Positions 24,186 to 31,468 of a DNA stretch of 64,000 bases are shown piece after piece (within the stretch, counting starts at the first letter, position 1; each line of letters begins with the position of its first letter). Under the pieces are notes generated by a model. The model had not been told where the DNA came from. It was given only the letters and a program-made list of their open reading frames with translations, and made no database searches. Made by a program: the position numbers and the translations under genes. The stretch lies in contig CAXORL010000001.1 of NCBI GenBank assembly GCA_964211495.1, positions 1,212,124 to 1,276,123 on the forward strand, written 5' to 3'. This DNA is from Faucicola osloensis_B. GTDB taxonomy: Bacteria; Pseudomonadota; Gammaproteobacteria; Pseudomonadales; Moraxellaceae.

Positions 24186-25850
24186 TTAAAATGTCCTTTG
24201 TCCTGCGGTGGCTCTGAATGATTTGGTTGGCTTTTCAATTAGGTGATCAGCAAATACCATCATGACACTATCTGCCATATTGGGTGACTTGGTACCTGGT
24301 GGCGTTTTGTTAATCACAATTTTGCCTGATTTGCTTTTGCTGTATGTTGGCTGTGACAACTCAACTTTGAGTAATGCCAAATCAGTAAGGCTGCCATCAA
24401 TGCTGATAATATCACTTGGATTGTATGGCATACCTTCAGCAACAGCGCGATGGGTTGCTAATACTCGTTGTCTTAATGACCACCATGCTTGAGCCTTTAA
24501 GTTCTCAAAATTATTGACGTTCTTTTTGCCTTCGACCATCTCGCCATCAAGGTCGTGAACACCAGCTGAGCCACGAAATGCAATAGCTTCAACGTCTTTT
24601 TGTGCTGTTCGCATTTCATTAATGACACGCACATCGCCACGTACGCCAGCGCCTAAACCGTCAGCGTCATACAAAAATTCATAGATACCGAAGTCATTAC
24701 AGGTATCCACCGCTTTTTGCGATGTGGCAAAAATATCTGAGCCAACGCCGCTCCAAGCATGGATATAGTCAAGTAATATGCCGTATCGGCTAGCGATAGC
24801 GTTTTGGTCTTTGCCCTCGTCTGCGACGTCAAGCGATAGCAGCCTTTGACCACTGACCTCAATAGCTAACTTTTTGTGGGCGTCAATAATTGAATTAATC
24901 CAAGCGGTAGGCAATACAACACCTTCAACCGATGCAGCATAGTCCACGTCAACTTCTTGAGCCAAGGTCACACTATCAAGTGATAGCTTTTGTTTTTCAT
25001 ACCAAGGGTGGATAAGTTTTCCCTGATATGGCACCTGCCAATTTTTATCGGGGTTCTCCTGCCATGCCATGCTAAAAATATTGTAACGGCCAGAAAACCT
25101 GTCTTGATAGAATCGGTTGCCGATACCGTTTGGCGTGCTGCCTTTGATATGCACATTAGTATTTTGGCTAATCGCTGCATCAATCGACTCAGCACGCTCT
25201 ACGAACGCCCATTCATCAAGCAAGTAGATAGATGTTCGACCACCACGACCAATGTTATCCCCTGCCTCACCGGTCAATGTTGCGCCGTTTGCAGGATTGA
25301 TAATCCGCATGTAGTTATCATGCTCATGCTCGTTGTAGCCTTTTGGCTTCATCCAATCAGGCAATTTATTAAGCATGTCACGAAATTTGTAAAATAGCGT
25401 TTTAGGGTCGCCCTTCTTATCGACCAAATCTTCTTTTCGGCTACCAACGCCAGCGGCAAAACCATCAACAAATAACCATTGGTGAAGGAAAAAACCTAAA
25501 ATAACGTAACTCATTCCTTCATCACGTGACTTTTCAATTAAGCCGTGTGTTTGGGTAAAGATACGTTCTTGTAGCCATTCAACCATATCTGCTTGACGCG
25601 GTCTTAGCACAAATGGGATATTTGGCGGCAAGTTATAAGACAGGCCGCGTGGATCATAGGTCCATACCCAATTATTAAACCAATGCACCGGGTCAGCTTT
25701 ACATCGCGCCATCTCATCGGCAATCGCTTTGTCACTTTGCTCAATCAGCTGCTTGTAATAAATCCGCCGTAATATTTCTTGTTGTATTTCAGGCAAACGC
25801 GTATTGACTGTCCAATCACGGATTAGCTGCGAAATATCTTCAAGATTCAT
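24186..25850 (-). CDS. Terminase large subunit, Mu gp28-like
   Basis: The product has 554 residues. The ATPase has an atypical Walker A EKSRDEGMS at 106-114 and Walker B IYLLDEWAF at about 209-217. The nuclease (RNase H fold) shows LSLDVADEGKDQN at 339-351, YDADGLGAGV at about 395-404 and SPNMADSVMM near 530, giving the acidic residues. It packages DNA and cuts it. Headful packaging would be expected for a Mu-type terminase, but a cos mechanism cannot be excluded. Confidence 0.93.
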   Translation of the reverse strand: MNLEDISQLIRDWTVNTRLPEIQQEILRRIYYKQLIEQSDKAIADEMARCKADPVHWFNNWVWTYDPRGLSYNLPPNIPFVLRPRQADMVEWLQERIFTQTHGLIEKSRDEGMSYVILGFFLHQWLFVDGFAAGVGSRKEDLVDKKGDPKTLFYKFRDMLNKLPDWMKPKGYNEHEHDNYMRIINPANGATLTGEAGDNIGRGGRTSIYLLDEWAFVERAESIDAAISQNTNVHIKGSTPNGIGNRFYQDRFSGRYNIFSMAWQENPDKNWQVPYQGKLIHPWYEKQKLSLDSVTLAQEVDVDYAASVEGVVLPTAWINSIIDAHKKLAIEVSGQRLLSLDVADEGKDQNAIASRYGILLDYIHAWSGVGSDIFATSQKAVDTCNDFGIYEFLYDADGLGAGVRGDVRVINEMRTAQKDVEAIAFRGSAGVHDLDGEMVEGKKNVNNFENLKAQAWWSLRQRVLATHRAVAEGMPYNPSDIISIDGSLTDLALLKVELSQPTYSKSKSGKIVINKTPPGTKSPNMADSVMMVFADHLIEKPTKSFRATAGQRTF

Positions 25851-25851
25851 A

Positions 25852-26349
25852 TCAACTCTTAGTGAAATATAACTTTGCCAATTCTTGCGCGTTTAAATCA
25901 GCGATGTTCTGCGGTAAATCAATACTATGTTTATGATTCATCTCGCCAGTCTGCTCAACCTTACTATCAACCTTCTGCTGATTGGTGTACTTACCACCCA
26001 TTTCTTCAGCGACCTGTTTAAGCAAATCAGCCGCTAAAACCATGTTTCCCGATTTCATTGCTTTTTCTATAAGCTCTTGAAGCATTTTGATACGATAGGG
26101 CTTATGTGAGACAGCAATCGCCTTTGTTTCTTCTGTCGCTTCTTTTCGGTATTTCTCAAAAAGCTCTAGCCACTTTGGTGCTAAATCTTTATCTCTAGTC
26201 AAAGACTCAGGATTGTAGTAACACACCTGTTGACGTGAGACTTCAATACCAAAATTTTCCTTTACAGCGTCAACAATTTGTTGAGGCTTCATAAAGTTCG
26301 CAAACCCATATACGATAAAGGCTTGCACCTTACCATTAAGGGTTGCCAT
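25852..26349 (-). CDS. Terminase small subunit-like, DUF2280
   Basis: The product has 165 residues. It begins MATLNGKVQAFIVYGFANFM, with a helix-turn-helix-like VVDAVKENFGIEVSRQQVCYYNPE-type segment, matching DUF2280. The C-terminal half is helical (oligomerisation). It ends one base before the large subunit start. It should recognise phage DNA for packaging. Confidence 0.85.
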   Translation of the reverse strand: MATLNGKVQAFIVYGFANFMKPQQIVDAVKENFGIEVSRQQVCYYNPESLTRDKDLAPKWLELFEKYRKEATEETKAIAVSHKPYRIKMLQELIEKAMKSGNMVLAADLLKQVAEEMGGKYTNQQKVDSKVEQTGEMNHKHSIDLPQNIADLNAQELAKLYFTKS

Positions 26350-26381
26350 ATTCTTAAATTCCGAAAGGGAGAGAAAGGATT

Positions 26382-26951
26382 TTATTTCATCAGCTCACCG
26401 CCCAATTGCGACAAGTCAATCATCGTTTGCAGACTATCATCAAAGATATTTGCACCGTATCGCCGTGTGATACCGTGAAATTCTTCGACATCGTGTGATA
26501 CCAACCTAAGCTTAGGTCTGCCCGTATCACGATTAAAAGCGAGCTCACCGAAGTTATCAGTTGCATGCCCAATGTGATACAACTCATGGTCAACCAATGC
26601 CAAAAACTGCATGTCTGAACATTCACGGCAAAACTCAGCATCGAGCGTGATGAGAAAGTCGGGCTTGGCACCCAACATATCTTCAAACCACATTTCTTGA
26701 CGCGCCTTGCGCCAACCACCCGCGTCAATCATGACCTTTTCAGTCTGACCTAGAATACGCTTGCCGGCTTTCTCAAATGGAATATTTGCCCACAAAAAGG
26801 CGATTTCATTCACTTGATAATCGACCAGGTGATTGTGATCAGCATTGTGCCAATCATGGTTTGGGTTAAAAAGCGTTTCATGCACCCACAGATACACTTC
26901 GCTTGCCTCGGCAAACTTGGCTGACGTGTGGGGTGGGATTGGTCGGTTCAT
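26382..26951 (-). CDS. Putative phage metallopeptidase (HExxH)
   Basis: The product has 189 residues. Residues 122-126 are HELYH within FLALVDHELYHIGHATD, a zinc-metallopeptidase motif of the putative phage metallopeptidase family. Two nearby Cys occur (CREC). A further DVEEFHGITRRYG may supply a third ligand. It is encoded between the Q-like gene and the terminase, where this family is usually found. Substrate is unknown. Confidence 0.8.
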   Translation of the reverse strand: MNRPIPPHTSAKFAEASEVYLWVHETLFNPNHDWHNADHNHLVDYQVNEIAFLWANIPFEKAGKRILGQTEKVMIDAGGWRKARQEMWFEDMLGAKPDFLITLDAEFCRECSDMQFLALVDHELYHIGHATDNFGELAFNRDTGRPKLRLVSHDVEEFHGITRRYGANIFDDSLQTMIDLSQLGGELMK

Positions 26952-26971
26952 AGGTCGTAAAACGTGTTGAT

Positions 26972-27012
26972 ATAAAAAAGACCTGCAACCCCATCGCTAA
27001 GATTGCAAGCCA
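26972..27012 (-). terminator. Intrinsic terminator after the 47-residue gene
   Basis: An 11-bp stem with some G-U pairs (GGCTTGCAATC / GGGTTGCAGGTC) followed by TTTTTTATA on the minus strand. Confidence 0.65.
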
Positions 27013-27020
27013 AGTAGTTC

Positions 27021-27049
27021 GAAGTAAATCGAAGTAGTTAGAAGTAAAT
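27021..27049 (+). repeat. 10-bp repeat cluster, copy 1
   Basis: Three tandem units GAAGTAAATC, GAAGTAGTTA and GAAGTAAATT, nearly identical to a cluster at 43,001-43,029 in the same orientation. A degenerate unit (CAAGTAGTTC) precedes it. Confidence 0.7.
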
Positions 27050-27050
27050 T

Positions 27051-27194
27051 CTACATATCACCATTCAAAACTGGTGGATTTGGGTTAAACCCTGTTCGCT
27101 TCATGTAGCGCTTGACCGCATTTGGCAAGCCGTTCTTATTTGCTTGCTCGCGTTTCTCAATCAATCGCTTGGCGTGTTCGTCATTGCGTACCAT
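27051..27194 (-). CDS. 47-residue basic phage protein
   Basis: The gene starts at ATG 27194 after an AAGGATTAAAC ribosome site. The product is very basic (EHAKRLIEKREQANKNG; AVKRYMKRTGFNPNPP) and could be a small nucleic-acid-binding protein. It is the first gene after the terminator that follows the Q-like gene, so it is probably the first late gene. No family recognised. Confidence 0.6.
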   Translation of the reverse strand: MVRNDEHAKRLIEKREQANKNGLPNAVKRYMKRTGFNPNPPVLNGDM

Positions 27195-27219
27195 GTTTAA
27201 TCCTTAAATTTCAGACAAC

Positions 27220-27250
27220 AAAAAAGGCGACAATCTTTCGATTTCGCCTT
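27220..27250 (-). terminator. Terminator directly after the Q-like gene, candidate late tR'
   Basis: AAGGCGAAATCGAAAGATTGTCGCCTTTTTTT-like hairpin with a U run on the minus strand, between the antiterminator-like gene and the first late gene. This is where lambda-like phages place the terminator that Q overrides. Confidence 0.75.
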
Positions 27251-27281
27251 ATGTATAACTTATTTCAACTGTATCACAATC

Positions 27282-27692
27282 TTACCTAGTGCTGGGGTCA
27301 AAATCAAGGTTTTTATAAACTATTTTTTCAGCTTGTTCCAACATCTTGCCTGCGATTTTATGGCAAACAAATTTCTTTCTCGGGTCATCATCTTTCATTT
27401 TAACTTGCTTGGGGTATTCAAGCGGCGTTAAGTACCATTTCGCAATGTCACGCAATGATGCGTCCTTGACATATTTTAGAAAAAGAACTTCATATAACAC
27501 CAGCCAATTCTTCTTCAAAACCAATACGGCTTTATCAATCGCCAAGGCTTCTTCATCGGTGATGTTTGGTTCTCGATTATTGCCAGTATGAAAGCAACCA
27601 TTAGCGCGCATCAAAGCATACATCGGCGTGCTATGGCGCTCATAACCTGTATGCCTTGCCCACTTTCCCCATTCTTCGATTTTGTTGATCAT
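27282..27692 (-). CDS. Q-like late antitermination protein
   Basis: The product has 136 residues, helical. ASLRDIAKWY followed about 20 residues on by KKFVCHKIAGKMLEQAEKIV resembles the HTH-like end of phage antiterminators (Q/DUF1133-type), which load on RNA polymerase at the late promoter. The strongest support is context: last gene of the delayed-early set, with a terminator immediately downstream and a late operon of many terminators beyond. Confidence 0.7.
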   Translation of the reverse strand: MINKIEEWGKWARHTGYERHSTPMYALMRANGCFHTGNNREPNITDEEALAIDKAVLVLKKNWLVLYEVLFLKYVKDASLRDIAKWYLTPLEYPKQVKMKDDDPRKKFVCHKIAGKMLEQAEKIVYKNLDFDPSTR

Positions 27693-28201
27693 TAAGCCCC
27701 CACTCGTTCAAAATTAAGCAATGATGCAGTCATCGCATTGCTCAAAGAATTTACTGCCTTTATCTTTTTATCAATATGACTTATATCTAATGCCAACCTT
27801 TCAAGGTCTGCCACGATATCGGCTTGCGTATATCGGTCTGGCACAAAAACAGGTAATTTTCTAAGTCGATTCATATCCATTTCTACTATCGTTTGGCAGT
27901 TGTGAAATTCCTGAATCTCATGCTCATGCTTTTTTAGATAGTGATATAAATAATCCTTGAATATCATTGGCTTCGGATTTATAACTAAACAAGTTTCTGA
28001 TGCCCAGATTGGTTCACGCCATCTGTAAATTTTACCGACCGTGCCCCTAATGCTAATAGTAACGGTGTCATCGCCTGTATTTGCCTTATCCGTGTAGCCA
28101 GTGGGTTTTTTACCGCTGCCAATAATGGGAATATTGCCATCGGTTTTTTGGCAGTGTTTACCCTTCGTTAAATCCGCAACATCATCAAGCGTTAGCCACA
28201 T
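27692..28201 (-). CDS. HsdS-like specificity protein, single recognition domain
   Basis: The product has 169 residues, about half of a normal HsdS. It holds one target-recognition domain (LDDVADLTKGKH, IPIIGSGKKPTGYTDKANT, VTISIRGTVGKI, CLVINPKP) and one conserved helix (ADIVADLERLALDISHIDKK). Two copies would have to pair to mimic a full S subunit, giving a palindromic target. It overlaps the methylase gene by ten bases. No HsdR gene is near, so it guides methylation only. Confidence 0.82.
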   Translation of the reverse strand: MWLTLDDVADLTKGKHCQKTDGNIPIIGSGKKPTGYTDKANTGDDTVTISIRGTVGKIYRWREPIWASETCLVINPKPMIFKDYLYHYLKKHEHEIQEFHNCQTIVEMDMNRLRKLPVFVPDRYTQADIVADLERLALDISHIDKKIKAVNSLSNAMTASLLNFERVGA

Positions 28202-29130
28202 AGCAACTCTCTTTGTTCTTTGCTGTAATACTCTTTTTCGTACTTGGTTATTAGTTTTTTGACTTGGTTAAAAAACTGAGGCAGTCCGACCTTTGCGCCC
28301 ATCATTTCCCATAGCATCAGTTGGTTTTTGATATGCAGCTCTAAGCCTTCGATGTTCATTTTGTTAAGCTCAATATTCATCTCGTCAATGTCGGCTTCTG
28401 TGTATTGGTACTCTTCAACAATCACCCTAGCAGTCTGCCAACGATACTCGTCATCAAGTTGCTTGGTTTCAGTTACTAGCGTTTCTTTGGCTTTGCAGTC
28501 ATAGATTGATGTTTGATAGCCGCTATCCGTTTTCTGCTTGTCGATAACTAAAAAAAGTACGTCAATTTGTGTATCTTCAAACGCATTTTGAATAGTGTGA
28601 ATTTCAGCTAATTGATTACCGATTAACTCACGCATTTTCTTTTCAGCGTTGCGATAAGCCACGCCACAAAAACAAATATGAAAAGCGTAGCGACTGGTGT
28701 AATCAAGTGACTTCAAAATAAAAATATCGTCAACAGCGCCCGATTTTTTCCAAGAGAAATCGGCTTGAATTGCTTGCTGTTCATTCTCAGATAGTTCCTT
28801 AAACTTCATGCTAAAAGGTGGATTCATTACCACACAGTCAGCAATCACATCGTTGGAAAACTCAAAGAATGACTGATTAAAAATCATTGAAGTTGGATAA
28901 TTTTGCTTAACCACTTCACAGCTTTCCGCTTGAATCTCTACGCCATATAACAGCTTAGGCTCGATGAATTGCTCAAGTTGACCGCTGCCGCACGCCCCAT
29001 CAAATACGGTAGGATGTTCGCCACAGTAATGCTTAACTTTTTCAGCCAAGTATTGGCGCAATTCTTGACCAGTGATGTATTCAGCAAATTTCTTGGCTTT
29101 TTCTCGGTTGTTATGTTCAACGAAAGTCAT
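28192..29130 (-). CDS. N6-adenine DNA methylase, short HsdM-like
   Basis: The product has 312 residues. SAM-binding motif I is FDGACGSGQLE (about 43-53) and catalytic motif IV is NPPF (about 103-106). Size is well below a typical HsdM (about 500), lacking the N-terminal helical domain. A helical C-terminus may contact the S-like partner encoded next. It probably methylates phage DNA to escape host restriction. Confidence 0.85.
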   Translation of the reverse strand: MTFVEHNNREKAKKFAEYITGQELRQYLAEKVKHYCGEHPTVFDGACGSGQLEQFIEPKLLYGVEIQAESCEVVKQNYPTSMIFNQSFFEFSNDVIADCVVMNPPFSMKFKELSENEQQAIQADFSWKKSGAVDDIFILKSLDYTSRYAFHICFCGVAYRNAEKKMRELIGNQLAEIHTIQNAFEDTQIDVLFLVIDKQKTDSGYQTSIYDCKAKETLVTETKQLDDEYRWQTARVIVEEYQYTEADIDEMNIELNKMNIEGLELHIKNQLMLWEMMGAKVGLPQFFNQVKKLITKYEKEYYSKEQRELLCG

Positions 29131-29534
29131 ACCTCTCTAACCTCTTTCCCCAGAATTTCCCACATCAATTTGCGCTTAATTTTATAAACATCCGTTCTCA
29201 TGCCCTTAGCGTCTTCGATGACTTCGCAATCTTTTTCGATATCCCAATAAACGAAATCAGCAACATAGGTTGTTTTTCGTTGAGTCTGACCACCGATACG
29301 AGTCGTTGGCAGCAGGTCATAAGTCACTTGGCAGCATAGGTTTTTAATCTTGCCAGCACGCTGTAAAAGCTCAAGTTGCTGAAAGCGGCGCAGCTCTTTT
29401 TGGCTGTCAAACCATTTGCCGTTGTACTGGACCCGGATATTTTTATACTTGGACTTTTTTGGCTTGGTCTCTTTTGTGGTCCCGCGTTTTGCAAAAAGCT
29501 TTTTTGCTTGTTTTGGTGTCATGATTGCTGTCAC
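29127..29534 (-). CDS. DUF1064 nuclease-like protein
   Basis: I use GTG 29534 (AGGGAG six bases upstream, overlapping the previous stop), giving 135 residues; ATG 29522 is an alternative. DUF1064 features are clear: KYKNIRVQYNGKWFDSQKEL, RRFQQLELLQRAGKIKNL, TYVADFVYWD and EVIEDAKGMRTDVYKIKRKL. The E...D...ExK-like set fits a PD-(D/E)XK nuclease fold; a Holliday-junction role has been proposed for relatives. Confidence 0.85.
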   Translation of the reverse strand: MTAIMTPKQAKKLFAKRGTTKETKPKKSKYKNIRVQYNGKWFDSQKELRRFQQLELLQRAGKIKNLCCQVTYDLLPTTRIGGQTQRKTTYVADFVYWDIEKDCEVIEDAKGMRTDVYKIKRKLMWEILGKEVREV

Positions 29535-29782
29535 TTCTCACTCCCTAAAATTAAATCCCCAAACTCGTGTTTAATTGCCTGTCCATCTAATCGCCATTTC
29601 GCCCACTGCGCCGGGTGTAGGCTCTCATCGTGTGGGCTTTTGGTGATGCGTCCGCTAATGTACTTGATTGTTTTAAGCTCGTTGGTCCTGTTGTCGCGCC
29701 AAGTGAGCTCGCCCCGCTTAACCGCACAGACGTAGTAGCCTGTGCTAGTTAATTTGTGGTTTGGGTGGCTAAGGTGGGTCAT
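29531..29782 (-). CDS. Small phage protein, unknown
   Basis: The product has 83 residues, mixed charge, with YYVCAVKRGELTWRDNRTNE and ESLHPAQWAKWRLDGQAI. No domain recognised. It overlaps neighbours on both sides by four bases, so it belongs to the early operon. Confidence 0.55.
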   Translation of the reverse strand: MTHLSHPNHKLTSTGYYVCAVKRGELTWRDNRTNELKTIKYISGRITKSPHDESLHPAQWAKWRLDGQAIKHEFGDLILGSEK

Positions 29783-30123
29783 TTAGACACCCTTGCCTTT
29801 TCCATCTCATTAACCCATTCGCGCCCTGTTAACTCTGGAAGTAATGAATATTGGTTGTTGCACATTGGGCATTGCTTTTTCGCTTCTTTCATCATGCATT
29901 TTTCTCTTGCATCAAGAAACTTTGCCCTTGTTTCCAACATTTCTTCTTGCATCCGCAATTCACGATTTTTATCGACCATCCACTCACCGTGCATTTTTAT
30001 CCATGTCGTAGGATTGACCTCAGCACCACAGTCTGAACACTCAATGATGCCTTTATCAACATCAACATCGACATTCATGTGATTGCAGATTTCTTTTTTT
30101 GGAAACGGAATAATCTTGCTCAT
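29779..30123 (-). CDS. Phage zinc-ribbon-like protein
   Basis: The better start is ATG 30123 (GAGGTGAGGGC upstream and ATGA overlap), giving 114 residues. Two Cys pairs, CSDC near residue 30 and CPMC near residue 87, are separated by a coiled-coil helix (ELRMQEEMLETRAKFLDARE). This may be a zinc hairpin protein. The function is unknown. Confidence 0.6.
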   Translation of the reverse strand: MSKIIPFPKKEICNHMNVDVDVDKGIIECSDCGAEVNPTTWIKMHGEWMVDKNRELRMQEEMLETRAKFLDAREKCMMKEAKKQCPMCNNQYSLLPELTGREWVNEMEKARVSK

Positions 30124-30638
30124 GCCCTCACCTCGAAATAACATTCGTCTAAATTCAGCAGTAAATCCTCATCAAATGCGTAGGACGCGCAATACTGCTT
30201 TGCCCTGTCCTCTAGCTCATCCATGTTCTTTGGGTTTTTAACGATAAGCGTCTCAACCTCGTATTCTTCGCCTTGGATGCCAAACAAGCGCAAATCAATC
30301 TGATACACGCGCTCTTTAGTGTCTTTGACGATATCGGGCAGTATCTTGTCGAGATTCTTTTCACCGCACCAGTCACCAAAAAACTTCATGCGATTGACGC
30401 GCCATTCGGCTGGACGAGAAGCCATGCTAATCTCCATCCAGCCTGCAAACTGGCAGCCTTCCCTTTGGTCTCTAATGGCAGGGAATGAGTTACGCTTGAT
30501 AATTTGTTTTGCTCTGATTTTTAACGCAACTTGCTGAGGCGTTAGTGCGGTCAATGGCACGCTTCGGCTCGCCCTGCCTTGTCTGCGCATATTCTCAAGT
30601 TTTTTGGCGTTGTATTGCTTGTTGCGGGTTTCTCTCAT
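30120..30638 (-). CDS. Phage early protein, unknown
   Basis: The product has 172 residues, basic at the N-terminus (NKQYNAKKLENMRRQGRASR), acidic at the C-terminus. A Trp-rich middle (FAGWMEISMASRPAEWRVNR) is notable. No family recognised. It overlaps the helicase-loader gene by one base, so it is part of the replication operon. Confidence 0.5.
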   Translation of the reverse strand: MRETRNKQYNAKKLENMRRQGRASRSVPLTALTPQQVALKIRAKQIIKRNSFPAIRDQREGCQFAGWMEISMASRPAEWRVNRMKFFGDWCGEKNLDKILPDIVKDTKERVYQIDLRLFGIQGEEYEVETLIVKNPKNMDELEDRAKQYCASYAFDEDLLLNLDECYFEVRA

Positions 30639-31468
30639 TATTGAATCTCCATGAACTTAGTCACGCCAACTTTGGAACGATGCGACGACCAATTACAAAC
30701 AATCAGGGTCATGTTTTCTTGCAGCCTATCCAGCGCCCTAGCACCTAAACGCGCGAAAAATTGCTCGCGGTCAAAATTACTGGTAAAAATAATCGGTTTG
30801 CCGTTCTGGTAGCGACCATCAATAATCTTTGAAATACGCGCCCGATCATCGTCTGCCCAATTGCTATTTACTGCGATATCACCTTCGCCAAATTCATCAA
30901 TGACAAGCAAGTCACAGTTAATCCAAGATTTCATCAAGTCTTCTTCAGTCACTTTGCTGTGAGCCTTCCAAGACGCGCGCACACGTTCAGCAATTTCGCT
31001 TGAGCGTAGCATTTTGACGCTAAAACCCTTGTCCATAGCACTAGCGGCAAGTATCGATGCAAGCATGGTTTTGCCAGTGCCAGTTGAGCCAATCATTGCA
31101 ATGTGTTTGCTACCGCGACCAAAGTCAGACAACCAAGCACTAGCAAAATTTAGTAGCTTGCTTTGCTTTTCGGTCTCAGCTTGCCAGTCCGATAATTTAC
31201 AATCGTAATAACGCTCAGCAATGCCATTTTTCAAGGCTTTTTCTCGCTTGGCTGTTTGAAATACCTCATAGTCTTTTTCTGCTTGGGCAAGCTTGTCGCA
31301 TTCTGGGCATTTAACCTCGTTTTGACGAAAAGCGAATGTTTTCACTTGCTGGATACCGTGAATGTGACAATCAAGCGAAACTGTGACAATTCCAAGACTA
31401 GCCAAACTATTACCAACATTGATTTGTTCAGCGTAACTTTGTAGCGGATTTTTCTGAATTAAGCTCAT
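30638..31468 (-). CDS. DnaC-like replicative helicase loader
   Basis: The product has 276 residues. An N-terminal zinc-like cluster (CHIHG at 34-38, CPEC at 54-57) is followed by an AAA+ domain with Walker A GSTGTGKT (127-134) and Walker B LLVIDEF (187-193). TSNFDREQFFARLGARALDR holds the sensor/arginine finger region. It should load host DnaB at the phage origin with the O-like protein encoded next to it. Confidence 0.9.
   Translation of the reverse strand: MSLIQKNPLQSYAEQINVGNSLASLGIVTVSLDCHIHGIQQVKTFAFRQNEVKCPECDKLAQAEKDYEVFQTAKREKALKNGIAERYYDCKLSDWQAETEKQSKLLNFASAWLSDFGRGSKHIAMIGSTGTGKTMLASILAASAMDKGFSVKMLRSSEIAERVRASWKAHSKVTEEDLMKSWINCDLLVIDEFGEGDIAVNSNWADDDRARISKIIDGRYQNGKPIIFTSNFDREQFFARLGARALDRLQENMTLIVCNWSSHRSKVGVTKFMEIQ

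Noticed and set aside
27692..29130. Complete type I restriction-modification system
   Set aside because: No HsdR gene or helicase-nuclease motifs nearby; only methylase and half specificity proteins.
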